Source: an uncultured Alphaproteobacteria bacterium
GTDB lineage: Bacteria; Pseudomonadota; Alphaproteobacteria; RF32; CAG-239
Length of the DNA stretch: 64,000 nt
Assembly: GCA_934273635.1 (NCBI GenBank)
Contig: CAKQSV010000006.1
Location: 1-64,000, forward strand
Direction of reading: 5' to 3'
The translations under genes and the position numbers were made by a program. Within the stretch, counting starts at the first letter, position 1, and the number at the start of each line of letters is the position of its first letter. The notes under the pieces were generated by a model. That model was not told the origin of the DNA and did not search any database. It saw only the letters and a program-made list of their open reading frames with translations. This document shows, piece by piece, positions 43,410-51,924 of the stretch.

Positions 43410-43811
43410 ATGATTGTAGGCATTGGCTGCGATATTGTAAAAATCTCTCGTATGAGCAAAATTGTTCCGGTTTTCAAACAAAGTATGCGCCAACATATTT
43501 TATCCCCCGTTGAACAACAAGAACTCAACGCCCAAAATCTTAACGATGACAAAATCAGTCGTTTTTTAGCCAAGCGCTTTGCCGCCAAAGAGGCGTTCAG
43601 CAAAGCACTGGGCACCGGTTTTATCGACGGTCTTTATATGCGAGACATTACGATTCGTCACGACAAACTCGGCTGTCCTTATTTAGAGGTTGAAAACGGC
43701 GCGCTCAAAGCCTTGCTTGCCCGAGTTGACAATCAAGACTATCAAATGCACCTCAGCCTGAGCGATGACGCCGATTTGGCGCAAGCGTTTGTTATTATTG
43801 AACGTTTATAA
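43410..43811 (+). CDS. acpS: Holo-[acyl-carrier-protein] synthase
   Basis: AcpS (133 aa) transfers the 4'-phosphopantetheine arm from CoA to acyl carrier protein, making it active in fatty acid synthesis. The Mg-binding motifs are present: GIGCDIVKISRM at the N-terminus, with the key aspartate, and RFAAKEAFSKALGTGF, with the key glutamate. AAGGA lies nine bases before ATG 43410. It starts the acpS-lepB-rnc-era cluster, which has this order in many alphaproteobacteria. Length is normal. Confidence 0.95.
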   Translation: MIVGIGCDIVKISRMSKIVPVFKQSMRQHILSPVEQQELNAQNLNDDKISRFLAKRFAAKEAFSKALGTGFIDGLYMRDITIRHDKLGCPYLEVENGALKALLARVDNQDYQMHLSLSDDADLAQAFVIIERL

Positions 43812-43943
43812 TTTTGTTGTTGCTTTAAGCCGCAAATTATGCTTAGTATGCTTTGAGTGTTTGTTTTGATAAGTATGAGACCTGTTTCATTTTTATCCAA
43901 ACAAACGTTAGGTTAATTCATTGAGTCAAAAAAGAAGATTACC

Positions 43944-44672
43944 ATGCAGGAAGAAGAAAGTTTGTTAGACACCGTCAAAACGCTTGTATACGCCGTTTTG
44001 ATTGCGATTCTTATCAGAACATTTTTGTTTGAACCGTTCAAAATTCCGTCAGGTTCGATGTATTCGACCCTCTATGTCGGAGACTTTTTGTTTGTCTCCA
44101 AATACACTTACGGCTACTCCAAGCACTCGTTTCCGTTCAGTATTCCGCTGTTTGAAGGTCGTATCTGGGCAGACACTCCCAAACGCGGCGATGTCGTTGT
44201 TTTCAAATTTCCCCAAGACAATCGCACTGATTATATCAAACGTGTTATCGGTCTCCCCGGCGATAAAATCAAACTGGTTGACGGCCGCCTTTACATCAAC
44301 GGACAGATTCTCCCGCGCGAAGAAATGGAAGACTTCATCATCCGCGATGCTCAGGGCAACGCCGAACGCTACCACCAATATGTTGAAACCCTGCCCAATC
44401 AGGTCAAGCACAAAATCTTAGAGATTTCAGACAATGAAGAGCAAGACAACATTGATGAGCTGACCGTTCCCGAGGGTTATTTTTTCGTAATGGGTGACAA
44501 CCGCGACCGCTCGGACGACAGCCGCGTCAGCGTTGGTTTTGTGCCGTTTGAAAACCTCATCGGCAAAGCGCGCTTTTTATTCTTCTCGCACAACCCCGAC
44601 GAGCCGTGGTACAAGCCTTGGGTTTGGCCCAGAAAAATCCGTTGGAGCCGCATTTTCAGCACAATTCAATAA
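43944..44672 (+). CDS. lepB: Signal peptidase I
   Basis: LepB (242 aa) cuts signal peptides from exported proteins at the periplasmic face of the inner membrane. One N-terminal membrane helix (LVYAVLIAILIRTFLF) is followed by the catalytic serine S38 in PSGSMYSTL and the lysine K99 in YIKRVIGLPGD. The later motif GDNRDRSDDSR is conserved. About 130 bases separate it from acpS, while rnc follows 14 bases downstream, so the tighter unit is lepB-rnc-era. Confidence 0.97.
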   Translation: MQEEESLLDTVKTLVYAVLIAILIRTFLFEPFKIPSGSMYSTLYVGDFLFVSKYTYGYSKHSFPFSIPLFEGRIWADTPKRGDVVVFKFPQDNRTDYIKRVIGLPGDKIKLVDGRLYINGQILPREEMEDFIIRDAQGNAERYHQYVETLPNQVKHKILEISDNEEQDNIDELTVPEGYFFVMGDNRDRSDDSRVSVGFVPFENLIGKARFLFFSHNPDEPWYKPWVWPRKIRWSRIFSTIQ

Positions 44673-44686
44673 GAGGACGCCAAACC

Positions 44687-45343
44687 ATGATTGAAGAAGT
44701 TGAAAAAAATTTGGGCTATCATTTTCACAATCCCCAACTGCTCAAACAAGCCCTAACCCACAGCAGTGTGACATCACATATCGGCAGCAACTACGAGCGG
44801 CTTGAGTTTTTAGGCGACCGCGTTTTGGGTGTGGCCATGGCCAGCGCGTTGTTTAATGCCTTTCCGCACGAACCGGAAGGCAGCCTGTCTCCGCGCCACA
44901 CCCGTCTGGTCTGCAAAGAGACGGTTTCCGCCGTGGCGCGTAGTTTGCACCTTGACCGCTATATTCACGCCGCCACTCCGGATATTAAAGAAAACGAAAA
45001 CGTGCTTTGCGATGTGTGCGAAGCCGTCATCGGCGCTATTTTTATTGACGCGGGCTGTCTCAGGGCTTTAGAATTTGTTGATACGCACTGGAAAAACCTG
45101 TTGCATAAAGACCTAACGCCGCCCAAAGACCCCAAAACCAAGTTGCAAGAAATTGCCCACGCGCACGGACACAGCACCCCGATTTATGAGCAGATTTCTC
45201 GTTCCGGTAGTGAGCATGAACCCACTTTTGTAATGTGTGTTAAAATCGACGACCTGCCGCCCCAGAGTGGCGAAGGTCACAACAAAAAACTGGCCGAACA
45301 AATGGCCGCCTCAAAAATGATTGCTTTGTTGGAGAACAAATAA
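44687..45343 (+). CDS. rnc: Ribonuclease III
   Basis: RNase III (218 aa) cuts double-stranded RNA in rRNA processing and mRNA control. The catalytic site is ERLEFLGDRVLG (E40, D44) plus D109 and E112 in CDVCEAVIGA. The C-terminal dsRNA-binding domain runs from KTKLQEIAHAHGH to KKLAEQMAASKMIALL. ATG 44687 is preceded by AGAGGA; the in-frame ATG at 44606 lies inside lepB and is rejected. Its stop shares one base with the start of era (TAATG), so the two are translationally coupled. Confidence 0.96.
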   Translation: MIEEVEKNLGYHFHNPQLLKQALTHSSVTSHIGSNYERLEFLGDRVLGVAMASALFNAFPHEPEGSLSPRHTRLVCKETVSAVARSLHLDRYIHAATPDIKENENVLCDVCEAVIGAIFIDAGCLRALEFVDTHWKNLLHKDLTPPKDPKTKLQEIAHAHGHSTPIYEQISRSGSEHEPTFVMCVKIDDLPPQSGEGHNKKLAEQMAASKMIALLENK

Positions 45344-46257
45344 TGCCGCAAAATCAAACCGAGTGCCCCACCCGTTGCGGTTATGTTGCCCTTATCGGCG
45401 CGCCCAATGCCGGCAAATCCACCATCACCAACAACTTTGTCGGTAGCAAAGTGTCTATTGTTTCACCCAAAGTGCAAACCACCCGCACACAAGTGAAAGG
45501 CATTGGCATTTATAACAATACGCAAATCATTTTTTTAGACACCCCCGGAATTTTCAAACCCAAAAGAAAACTTGACAAAGCCATGGTCACCTCCGCTTGG
45601 GGCGGTGTAGCCGATGCCGACATCACGGTTTTGGTGGTAGACGCCAAGCGTGGTTTTGATGACGAAACACAATCAATTATCGCCAAACTGAAAAAGCAAA
45701 AAATTCCGGCGCTGTTGGTGTTGAACAAGGTTGACGAGCTCCCCAACAAAGAAAAACTGTTGGAGCTGAGCCTCAAACTCAATCAAGCGTATGATTTTAA
45801 AGAAACGTTTATGATTTCGGCCCTCACCGGCAAAAATACCGATGACTTTTATCAATATCTGGCCGACAACCTCCCTTGCAGCCCGTGGTATTATCCTGAA
45901 GACCAAATCTCGGATATGCCCCTGCGCCTGTTGGCGGCGGAGATCGTGCGCGAAAAATTGTTTCTCTACCTCCGGCAGGAGATTCCTTACGCCTTAACGG
46001 TCGAACCCGAACTTTGGGAACATAAGGACGACGGCTCAATCCGCGCAGAGATTACAATTTATGTAGAGAAAGACAATCAAAAAATCATTATTCTCGGCAA
46101 AGGCGGCAATATGATAAAAAAAATCGGTCAGTCCGCCCGTACCGAACTTGAAAAATTGTTGGAAGAACGTATTCACCTGTTTTTATTTGTAAAAGTCCGC
46201 CCGAATTGGGGGAACGACAAAGAACGTTACGATATCTGGGGCTTAAAAATGGAATAA
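45343..46257 (+). CDS. era: GTPase Era
   Basis: Era (304 aa) is a GTPase that binds 16S rRNA and helps mature the small ribosomal subunit. The G1 motif is GAPNAGKST, G3 is DTPGI and G4 is NKVD. A C-terminal KH domain contains GKGGNMIKKIGQSARTELEK, which binds the 3' end of 16S rRNA. It overlaps rnc by one base. The next gene downstream is a tRNA on the other strand, so era ends the cluster in this genome; recO, often next, is not here. Confidence 0.97.
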   Translation: MPQNQTECPTRCGYVALIGAPNAGKSTITNNFVGSKVSIVSPKVQTTRTQVKGIGIYNNTQIIFLDTPGIFKPKRKLDKAMVTSAWGGVADADITVLVVDAKRGFDDETQSIIAKLKKQKIPALLVLNKVDELPNKEKLLELSLKLNQAYDFKETFMISALTGKNTDDFYQYLADNLPCSPWYYPEDQISDMPLRLLAAEIVREKLFLYLRQEIPYALTVEPELWEHKDDGSIRAEITIYVEKDNQKIIILGKGGNMIKKIGQSARTELEKLLEERIHLFLFVKVRPNWGNDKERYDIWGLKME

Positions 46258-46302
46258 CCCGCCGCTCAAATATGCGGAAAATTAAGGAAAAATCAAAAAA
46301 AA

Positions 46303-46379
46303 TGGCGTGCCCGACGGGGGTCGAACCCATAACCTTTGGCGTCGGAGGCCAACACTCTATCCAATTGAGCTACGGGCAC
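46303..46379 (-). tRNA. tRNA-Arg (anticodon CCG)
   Basis: Minus-strand cloverleaf with acceptor GTGCCCG/CGGGCAC, D arm AGCTCAATTGGATAGAG, anticodon arm TTGGC-CTCCGAC-GCCAA (CCG, reads CGG), T arm with GGTTCGAC-type loop and encoded CCA at 46303-46305. The plus-strand open frame here is an artefact. Confidence 0.96.
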
Positions 46380-46533
46380 AGCCTTAACAAACAAGCTATT
46401 AATAGCCCATATTTTTTTAATTTTCCAGCAAAATTTTACCCCTGAACATAACTTTTTGCTTTGCCTAAAAAAACTTGACGGACCCGTTTTAAGATTATAG
46501 ATTGTCCGACTATTACCCACAAACGACGAGAAT

Positions 46534-47871
46534 ATGATGTTTCAAAAACTGAACAAAAATACCAAATTGTTTTTATCTTATGTTTTACCTTCGATGATTG
46601 GTATGTTGATCGTCGGCTCATACAGCATTATCGACACCATTTTCATCGGTCGCAGTTCCGGCGAACTCGGATTAGCCTCGGTGGCTGTCACCTGGCCGTT
46701 GGTTATGTTGTTCGGCGCTATCGGCGATATGTTCGGCACCGGCGCCGCCATCATCATTGCGCAGTCGCGCGGCAGTGGCAACATCAAACACGCGCGCCGT
46801 ATTTTTGGCAATATGCTTTACCTGCAAATTTTGTTCAGCTTAGGGCTTATGGCAGGTATTTATTTTAATTTACCCAAAATTCTTGTCCTGTTTGGTGCCA
46901 AACCCGAGCTGATGTCCGGCGCAGTCAGCTATTCAACGATTCTCATTTTCGGCAGCACCGCCTGCATGCTGATGATGGCGGTTTCTTCCGTCATCCGCAA
47001 CGACGGACGCCCTGTGCTCTCCATGTGGCTGACCATTATCGGCTTGTTGCTCAACATTGTGCTTGATTATATTTTCATTTTCACCCTCAACGGCGGAATT
47101 ATCGGCGCCGCTTATGCCACCGTTGTGTCGCAAGCGTTTATTGCCGTTGCCGGCTTGTGCTACTTTGCCTTGCCCTGCACCGACTTGCGCTTTGGCGCCG
47201 ATATGTTGGGCTTTTCGTTTCAACACATGCGCCAAATCACAATCAACGGCATCCCCTCTTTGGGCAACCAACTGTCAATCATCGCCATGCTGTTTTTCCA
47301 TAACTACCAGTCCTTAAAATATGGCAGCATCGACGGTCTGGCGGCTTATACTTTTATCGGCACGGTGGAATCTCTCGGCTCGTTGCTGATGACAGGTCTG
47401 TCACTTGGCGTGCAACCTCTGGTGGCTTATTTGTACGGGCGCAAAAACTTCCGCCGTCAAAATATTATGGGCAACATGGGCTATTATACCGCTTTTGTTT
47501 TGGGAATTCTCCTGATGTTTGTCTCTTTTGCCGGACACAATATTTTTCCGGCTTGGTTTAATCTGAACGGTCAGGCGGCGCAACTCGCCTCCCATGGTTT
47601 GATTATCAGCTCCACGGCATTTGTCTTGCTCGGGGTCATCCGCGTTGCCGGATATTATTATCAAGCCACGGGCAAAATCTCAGCCTCGTCTCTGCTCATT
47701 TACGGCGATGCATTTTTTGCCCTGCCTTTGTGCTTGTTTACCCTACCGCTGTGGTTCGGCTTAGACGGTGTCTGGCTCTCAATGCCGCTCTCCCGCGTGA
47801 TTTTGTTTGCCTACGTCTGCTACCTCTGGTTTGCCCCTCACCACAAAAAAATTGCACCCTCTCAGGGATAA
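46534..47871 (+). CDS. MATE-family multidrug/toxin exporter
   Basis: The 445-aa protein has twelve hydrophobic segments in two pseudo-symmetric halves, as in MATE antiporters, which use proton or sodium gradients to expel cationic compounds. Family features include SYSIIDTIFIGRSSGELGLA near the start and GIPSLGNQLSIIAM at the head of the second half. Substrate cannot be assigned. ATG 46534 or 46537 can be the start. TTGACG near 46476 with a TATAGA downstream may be the promoter. A weak hairpin with AAGGGT/ACCCTT arms at about 47890 may end transcription. Confidence 0.9.
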   Translation: MMFQKLNKNTKLFLSYVLPSMIGMLIVGSYSIIDTIFIGRSSGELGLASVAVTWPLVMLFGAIGDMFGTGAAIIIAQSRGSGNIKHARRIFGNMLYLQILFSLGLMAGIYFNLPKILVLFGAKPELMSGAVSYSTILIFGSTACMLMMAVSSVIRNDGRPVLSMWLTIIGLLLNIVLDYIFIFTLNGGIIGAAYATVVSQAFIAVAGLCYFALPCTDLRFGADMLGFSFQHMRQITINGIPSLGNQLSIIAMLFFHNYQSLKYGSIDGLAAYTFIGTVESLGSLLMTGLSLGVQPLVAYLYGRKNFRRQNIMGNMGYYTAFVLGILLMFVSFAGHNIFPAWFNLNGQAAQLASHGLIISSTAFVLLGVIRVAGYYYQATGKISASSLLIYGDAFFALPLCLFTLPLWFGLDGVWLSMPLSRVILFAYVCYLWFAPHHKKIAPSQG

Positions 47872-47927
47872 ATTACGGGTAAAAAAAATAAGGGTGTGCA
47901 ATTTCTCGCAAACCCTTGAAAACTCTA

Positions 47928-47974
47928 TGGTGCCGACAGAGAGACTTGAACTCCCGACCCACTGATTACAAATC
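47928..47974 (-). pseudogene. Inverted 3'-half copy of tRNA-Thr
   Basis: On the minus strand GATTTGTAATCAGTGGGTCG runs on through a T arm to GTCGGCACCA. It matches the 3' half of the intact tRNA-Thr at 50448-50523 from the anticodon loop to CCA, with two differences, but in the opposite orientation. The 5' half is absent. The remainder of the gap 47872-48126 shows no gene. Confidence 0.85.
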
Positions 47975-48126
47975 CACTAAGCTGTTGATTTTACATAATA
48001 TTAACCTGTTGTTTTTAAATAAAAAATCGTTAGCCGGCAAAGGTTACAAGCAATTTTTCCAAATTTTAAACACATTTAAACTGCGTGTTGGAATCGCTAA
48101 CTGTATGTACTACACTCACTCGGCAC

Positions 48127-50268
48127 TCACTTATGAAACAACCTTAAGAACTCACGATATGTTGCATAAAGATTGTGAGTTCCATAATTAGTGTGCATAA
48201 AATTTACTATCATTTTTACGAAGTCGTTGATACTGCGTTCTCTGTTAATCATGGTAATTAAAAATGGAATATTCAAAAATATTGTATCTATTTCTCGTTC
48301 TTTATTCTTATTAATTTCAACCAATTTCGAGAAAATGGCAGAAATATTTTCAATACTTTTATTTAGATTCGAAAAATCCTTTTCAAATTTTAATATTACA
48401 TTAGCAAACCTATCCTTATACATTTCTTCTGTTTTAAGATTAAAATGTATATTATGTGCAAAAAAGCGACAAGAAGCACTTACTAATTGAGGTTCTTGTA
48501 ATCCTTGATAATCAAATAAAGATACAATACATTTTATTATTCTTCTATTATTTTTGTAGATTCTAGTTCCGTTGGTTAACTCAAAATACCCCTTTTTATG
48601 AATGATAAAATCGTCCCAAGTAAGTTGTTCTAAAGCATTGACCATAGACATACTTAAATCAGACAAAATATTTACATTATTTCCTAATGCCGCATTTGTC
48701 GTAATAGGCTTATTTTTTATCTGCATAATAAGTAAACAATCTTTTGTTCCAATAAGACAATCAATTTCGCCAAGTTCTTTTTTTACATTTAATTCATTTC
48801 TTATATCTTTAGATATTTTGTATTCAACATTTTTTAATATGAGATTTTCATCTGTATGAGACAATTTTTCTAATTTATTAAAAATCAATTCTTCACTTTC
48901 ATGTCCTAGTTTTTTTGAAACATAAAGGGGATCTTCTTTAGTATTTAATTTTTCCCGAACAATAGAATAAATATTTTCAAAAAGTGCGTATAATGCAATA
49001 TTGTAATTTAGAAAAAGCAACTTATTATTCTTTAACTGAATAAACGGTTTACAATATATAGATTTAGAAAATTGGAAAGTACTATCATTAGGATCTTTAT
49101 AATCTTTATTAATTTTATCAGCATCGATTATATACTCATCAATGCTTTCTATAAATGGTAATTCATTTTTATTAAATATTACGATTCCATTTGTTTTTTT
49201 ATTGATGATAAAATTAGCTAACTGTTTAGTTTCTTGTATTTTTGCATATACATCACTGTTTTCTATGATTACCCACCTAAATAATTCATCAATAAAGCAG
49301 TTAAATTGCTCAAAAGATAACTGTCTTGGATTGAAAACAAAATTAAAAAGAGTTGTTCTAGAGATAAAATCAAGATAATTATCGGGTTCAATAAATATTA
49401 AAGGATAGTACGTTTCTAAATTATAACAGGCAATATATGCTCGTACGATGTTTTGTAGCTTCTCCCATAATATATCTTGCATTATAGGTGTTAGCTGTTT
49501 AGGTACATCATTTAAATGCTTAAGCGATAAATTTAGTAAATAAAGCCAACAAATTCTTGCCGGGCGTTTACTTGGTATAGTGCTTGTAATTTGAGGAATA
49601 ATAATGTAATCCAATTTTTCATTATATGATTTATTTAATTGCCGAACGCATATTTCTGTTACACCTAAACCACCTAAACAAGAAATAAGATTTTCGATTT
49701 CTTTAACAATTTCTTTATCTGGAAGTTGGATGAATTTGCTAGATTTATATGTAATTTCGAATTTATAACCCTTTAATTCCTTTATCGCTAAAGCTACATT
49801 TCGTGTAACCTCTGAAATTTGACTATATGTATATATTGGATATTTTTTTACGATGATATACGCCAACTCAAGAATGTTATGCCAAGTTGGAGAATCAAAA
49901 GATTTTATTTTATATAATAACAAAGGATTAACCTTTTGATTATTGCATTTAGTTATATAGCTTCTGAAGCAGTCAAAAATATATTGTAATATTGATCTCT
50001 GTTGTAGATTATCTTCATTTTCGATAAGATTACGAAATTCTAATTCCTCTTTTATTTGTTGTAATTGAGCTATGTCCTCTCCGTCCCCATCATATAAAGA
50101 TGTGTGAATTAGATTTTCCATATCATTTTTCAAGTCTTCTATATTATTAATTGTAGCAGATACACCTAAATAAGATAACAGTTCGCACGGTTCGTTAATT
50201 AACTTTTCTATCTCATCAAATCGTATTTGATTATAGGTATTTACATATTTGTCTAAAGTTAACTCCAA
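48127..50268 (-). CDS. Large AT-rich protein with a nuclease-like QxK motif, 713 aa
   Basis: No family recognised for most of the length. It is predicted to be soluble and mostly helical. Near residue 497 the block KELGEIDCLIGTKDCLLIMQ followed by IKNKP has the layout of a PD-(D/E)XK nuclease core in its Mrr-like form: E501/D503, a hydrophobic strand and Q516-x-K518. TTG 50268 is the start, with CGGAG six bases upstream. Base composition is far more AT-rich than the flanking genes. It stands alone between a tRNA-Thr half copy and the intact tRNA-Thr, a classic site for mobile cargo. A role in defence against phage or plasmids is inferred from these facts, not shown. Confidence 0.7.
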   Translation of the reverse strand: MELTLDKYVNTYNQIRFDEIEKLINEPCELLSYLGVSATINNIEDLKNDMENLIHTSLYDGDGEDIAQLQQIKEELEFRNLIENEDNLQQRSILQYIFDCFRSYITKCNNQKVNPLLLYKIKSFDSPTWHNILELAYIIVKKYPIYTYSQISEVTRNVALAIKELKGYKFEITYKSSKFIQLPDKEIVKEIENLISCLGGLGVTEICVRQLNKSYNEKLDYIIIPQITSTIPSKRPARICWLYLLNLSLKHLNDVPKQLTPIMQDILWEKLQNIVRAYIACYNLETYYPLIFIEPDNYLDFISRTTLFNFVFNPRQLSFEQFNCFIDELFRWVIIENSDVYAKIQETKQLANFIINKKTNGIVIFNKNELPFIESIDEYIIDADKINKDYKDPNDSTFQFSKSIYCKPFIQLKNNKLLFLNYNIALYALFENIYSIVREKLNTKEDPLYVSKKLGHESEELIFNKLEKLSHTDENLILKNVEYKISKDIRNELNVKKELGEIDCLIGTKDCLLIMQIKNKPITTNAALGNNVNILSDLSMSMVNALEQLTWDDFIIHKKGYFELTNGTRIYKNNRRIIKCIVSLFDYQGLQEPQLVSASCRFFAHNIHFNLKTEEMYKDRFANVILKFEKDFSNLNKSIENISAIFSKLVEINKNKEREIDTIFLNIPFLITMINRERSINDFVKMIVNFMHTNYGTHNLYATYREFLRLFHK

Positions 50269-50403
50269 TTTTATCTCCGCTATTTTGCTATATCCTACAA
50301 CAACTTATAGAACGCAGAATTGGTTTAAAACCGTATTTCATCATATCAAAACTATATATTTTGATACAACAATAAAAAATATAAACAAACAACAAAAAAG
50401 TTA

Positions 50404-50432
50404 TTGACATTCAAAAATGTACACTATATAAG
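50404..50432 (+). promoter_or_regulatory. Promoter of tRNA-Thr
   Basis: TTGACA (50404-50409), 17-base spacer, TATAAG (50427-50432), 15 bases before the mature tRNA 5' end. Confidence 0.85.
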
Positions 50433-50447
50433 GAGTTTCAGTTGATT

Positions 50448-50523
50448 GCCAACATAGCTCAGTTGGTAGAGCTACTGATTTGTAATCAGTGGGTCGGGAG
50501 TTCGAGTCTCTCTGTTGGCACCA
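50448..50523 (+). tRNA. tRNA-Thr (anticodon TGT)
   Basis: Complete cloverleaf: acceptor GCCAACA/TGTTGGC, D arm AGCTCAGTTGGTAGAGC, anticodon arm ACTGA-TTTGTAA-TCAGT (TGT, reads ACA), T arm GGGAGTTCGAGTCTCTC and encoded CCA at 50521-50523. It has its own promoter and terminator. A mobile region lies on each side, and its 3' end is the likely left attachment site of the prophage. Confidence 0.97.
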
Positions 50524-50529
50524 TTTAAT

Positions 50530-50555
50530 CCCTTGGTTTTCCAAGGGTTTTGTTT
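50530..50555 (+). terminator. Terminator of tRNA-Thr
   Basis: CCCTTGG-TTTT-CCAAGGG followed by TTTTGTTTT, seven bases after the CCA end. Confidence 0.88.
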
Positions 50556-50795
50556 TATCTGGGATAAATAAATTTTACCCATATATTTTCTGGGGTGAGT
50601 GAAATCTACAAACATATACGCTGAACCCATTGAAATATATATACTTTCTTTCAAATTCGTGTGAGCGGTAAAGCTATATACAAGCATAGGTTGTTTAAAA
50701 GTTATTTTTAGCATTTTATGATTGAATTTCAAGAAGACCAACTTTATGATGGATTGTAACCAATAATTTAAAATGTTACAAAAGAAAGGACGAAT

Positions 50796-51506
50796 ATGGC
50801 TTTTCCCACTAAAATGTATTTTTCTTTAAGTGAAGTTTCCGCAAGATGGCATAGACAAACTAAAGATGTCGAATATTGTATAGAGAATGGTCTTCTTAAT
50901 GCCCATATTAAAGTTTGTTCTGTAAAACTTACTTCAAATATGCTTTTAAACAAATTTCCTCATAATTCTCAAGAAATATATGAATATACCGGTTGTAAAC
51001 GTATAACGCCTGAAGATTGCCATATTTTATTTCGTCACTATAAACGGCAAGTTAGCGAATTTATTTCCAGCGATGATACCCAAAGAGAAAAATTAGTTTT
51101 TCCTGAGAAAATAACAATAAAAAAGGTAGATTTGATGATTCTTCTTTGCGATTTAAAACAATTTGAAGAAAAATACCAATTAAAATATGAAGAACAAGAA
51201 CTCCCATTATGGAATAATAATGCCTCATCATCAGAAATCGCAGTCAATAATGATTGCGATTTTTTTTATATTGGAAATACTCTTTATTCTTTCGGACACA
51301 TCCAAGCAAAAATAATTCGAGAACTGCATAAAGCAGCACAATCTCCCAACCCTTGGCTTTTAGGAAAGAATTTGTTAATAGATAGCGGTGCGAGAACACA
51401 ACATTTAAAAGATTTATTTAAATCTCATCCAATATTACCCCGAATAAAATATCGGGCAAAAGGTTATTACAGTTTGTCTTTAGAAAAGTTGTCCACAAAT
51501 AGCTAA
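50796..51506 (+). CDS. Phage protein, probable DNA-binding regulator, 236 aa
   Basis: The N-terminus MYFSLSEVSARWHRQTKDVEYCIENGLL resembles a MerR/excisionase-type helix-turn-helix, in which a short helix pair is followed by a wing. The remainder (residues 50-150) is charged and helical (KRQVSEFISSDDTQREK, LMILLCDLKQFEEKYQLKYE), and the end has HIQAKIIRELHKAAQSPNPW, which may be a second helical DNA-binding part. AAAGGA lies seven bases before the ATG. As the first gene inside the prophage on the plus strand, it could be a repressor, excision or replication control protein. I do not recognise the family precisely. Confidence 0.65.
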   Translation: MAFPTKMYFSLSEVSARWHRQTKDVEYCIENGLLNAHIKVCSVKLTSNMLLNKFPHNSQEIYEYTGCKRITPEDCHILFRHYKRQVSEFISSDDTQREKLVFPEKITIKKVDLMILLCDLKQFEEKYQLKYEEQELPLWNNNASSSEIAVNNDCDFFYIGNTLYSFGHIQAKIIRELHKAAQSPNPWLLGKNLLIDSGARTQHLKDLFKSHPILPRIKYRAKGYYSLSLEKLSTNS

Positions 51507-51527
51507 CCCTTAAAGTCTGAATTTAAC

Positions 51528-51628
51528 TCGGACATAAATCCGACTGTTTTTTACTTATCAAAACAGTTTGGATGTTTAACTCTGTCGTATATCCGATTCT
51601 ATCATATCCAGCGTCATACTTATCCGAC
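51528..51628. promoter_or_regulatory. Cluster of ATCCGAY motifs upstream of the small HTH gene
   Basis: ATCCGAC at 51538-51544, ATCCGAT at 51591-51597 and ATCCGAC at 51622-51628, with an inverted TCGGAC at 51528-51533. Several copies in a 100-base gap suggest binding sites for one of the flanking regulators. The binding protein is unknown. Confidence 0.35.
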
Positions 51629-51694
51629 TACAAAATTCAAAATATATTCTTCAAAATTTTGCTGTAAACACAACAAAATTTTAAGAGGAAAATT

Positions 51695-51919
51695 ATGACA
51701 GATGTTAATTCTAATACTTATCTAACGACAAAAGAGCTTTCTAAGCGTTGGAAAATCAACCCAAATACAATAGAACATTGGCGTACTCAAGGATTCGGCC
51801 CTGAATTTATAAGGATTGGACGTAAGATATTATACTCATTAGACAGTATTATCGCTTTTGAGAATAAGAGAAAAGCCCAAAATACGGCAGAAAACAAGCA
51901 ATCTCTGTTATCTGCGTAA
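51695..51919 (+). CDS. AlpA/MerR-like helix-turn-helix protein, 74 aa
   Basis: The protein is a short DNA-binding domain of the excisionase/AlpA type: YLTTKELSKRWKINPNTIEHWRTQGFGPEFIRIGRKILYSLDSIIAFE, which I read in two pieces, the helix-turn-helix (LTTKELSKRWKINPNTIEHW) and the wing (PEFIRIGRKILYS). It may regulate early phage genes or act in excision. AAGAGG lies eight bases before ATG 51695. It is six bases upstream of the replication gene. Such proteins are typical in proteobacterial prophages. Confidence 0.8.
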   Translation: MTDVNSNTYLTTKELSKRWKINPNTIEHWRTQGFGPEFIRIGRKILYSLDSIIAFENKRKAQNTAENKQSLLSA

Positions 51920-51924
51920 TTGCC

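Noticed and set aside
47916..48191. Plus-strand open frame of 91 codons over the tRNA-Thr half copy
   Set aside because: It starts in antisense tRNA sequence (CRQRDLNSRPTDYKS) and overlaps the 713-aa gene.
48127..50523. Integrase or prophage attachment pair as direct repeats
   Set aside because: The tRNA-Thr half copy is inverted and no integrase is encoded between the copies, so a simple integrated element is not supported.
50472..50741. Minus-strand open frame of 89 codons over tRNA-Thr
   Set aside because: Its end is antisense tRNA-Thr sequence (RETRTPDPLITNQ), and the rest has no coding character.
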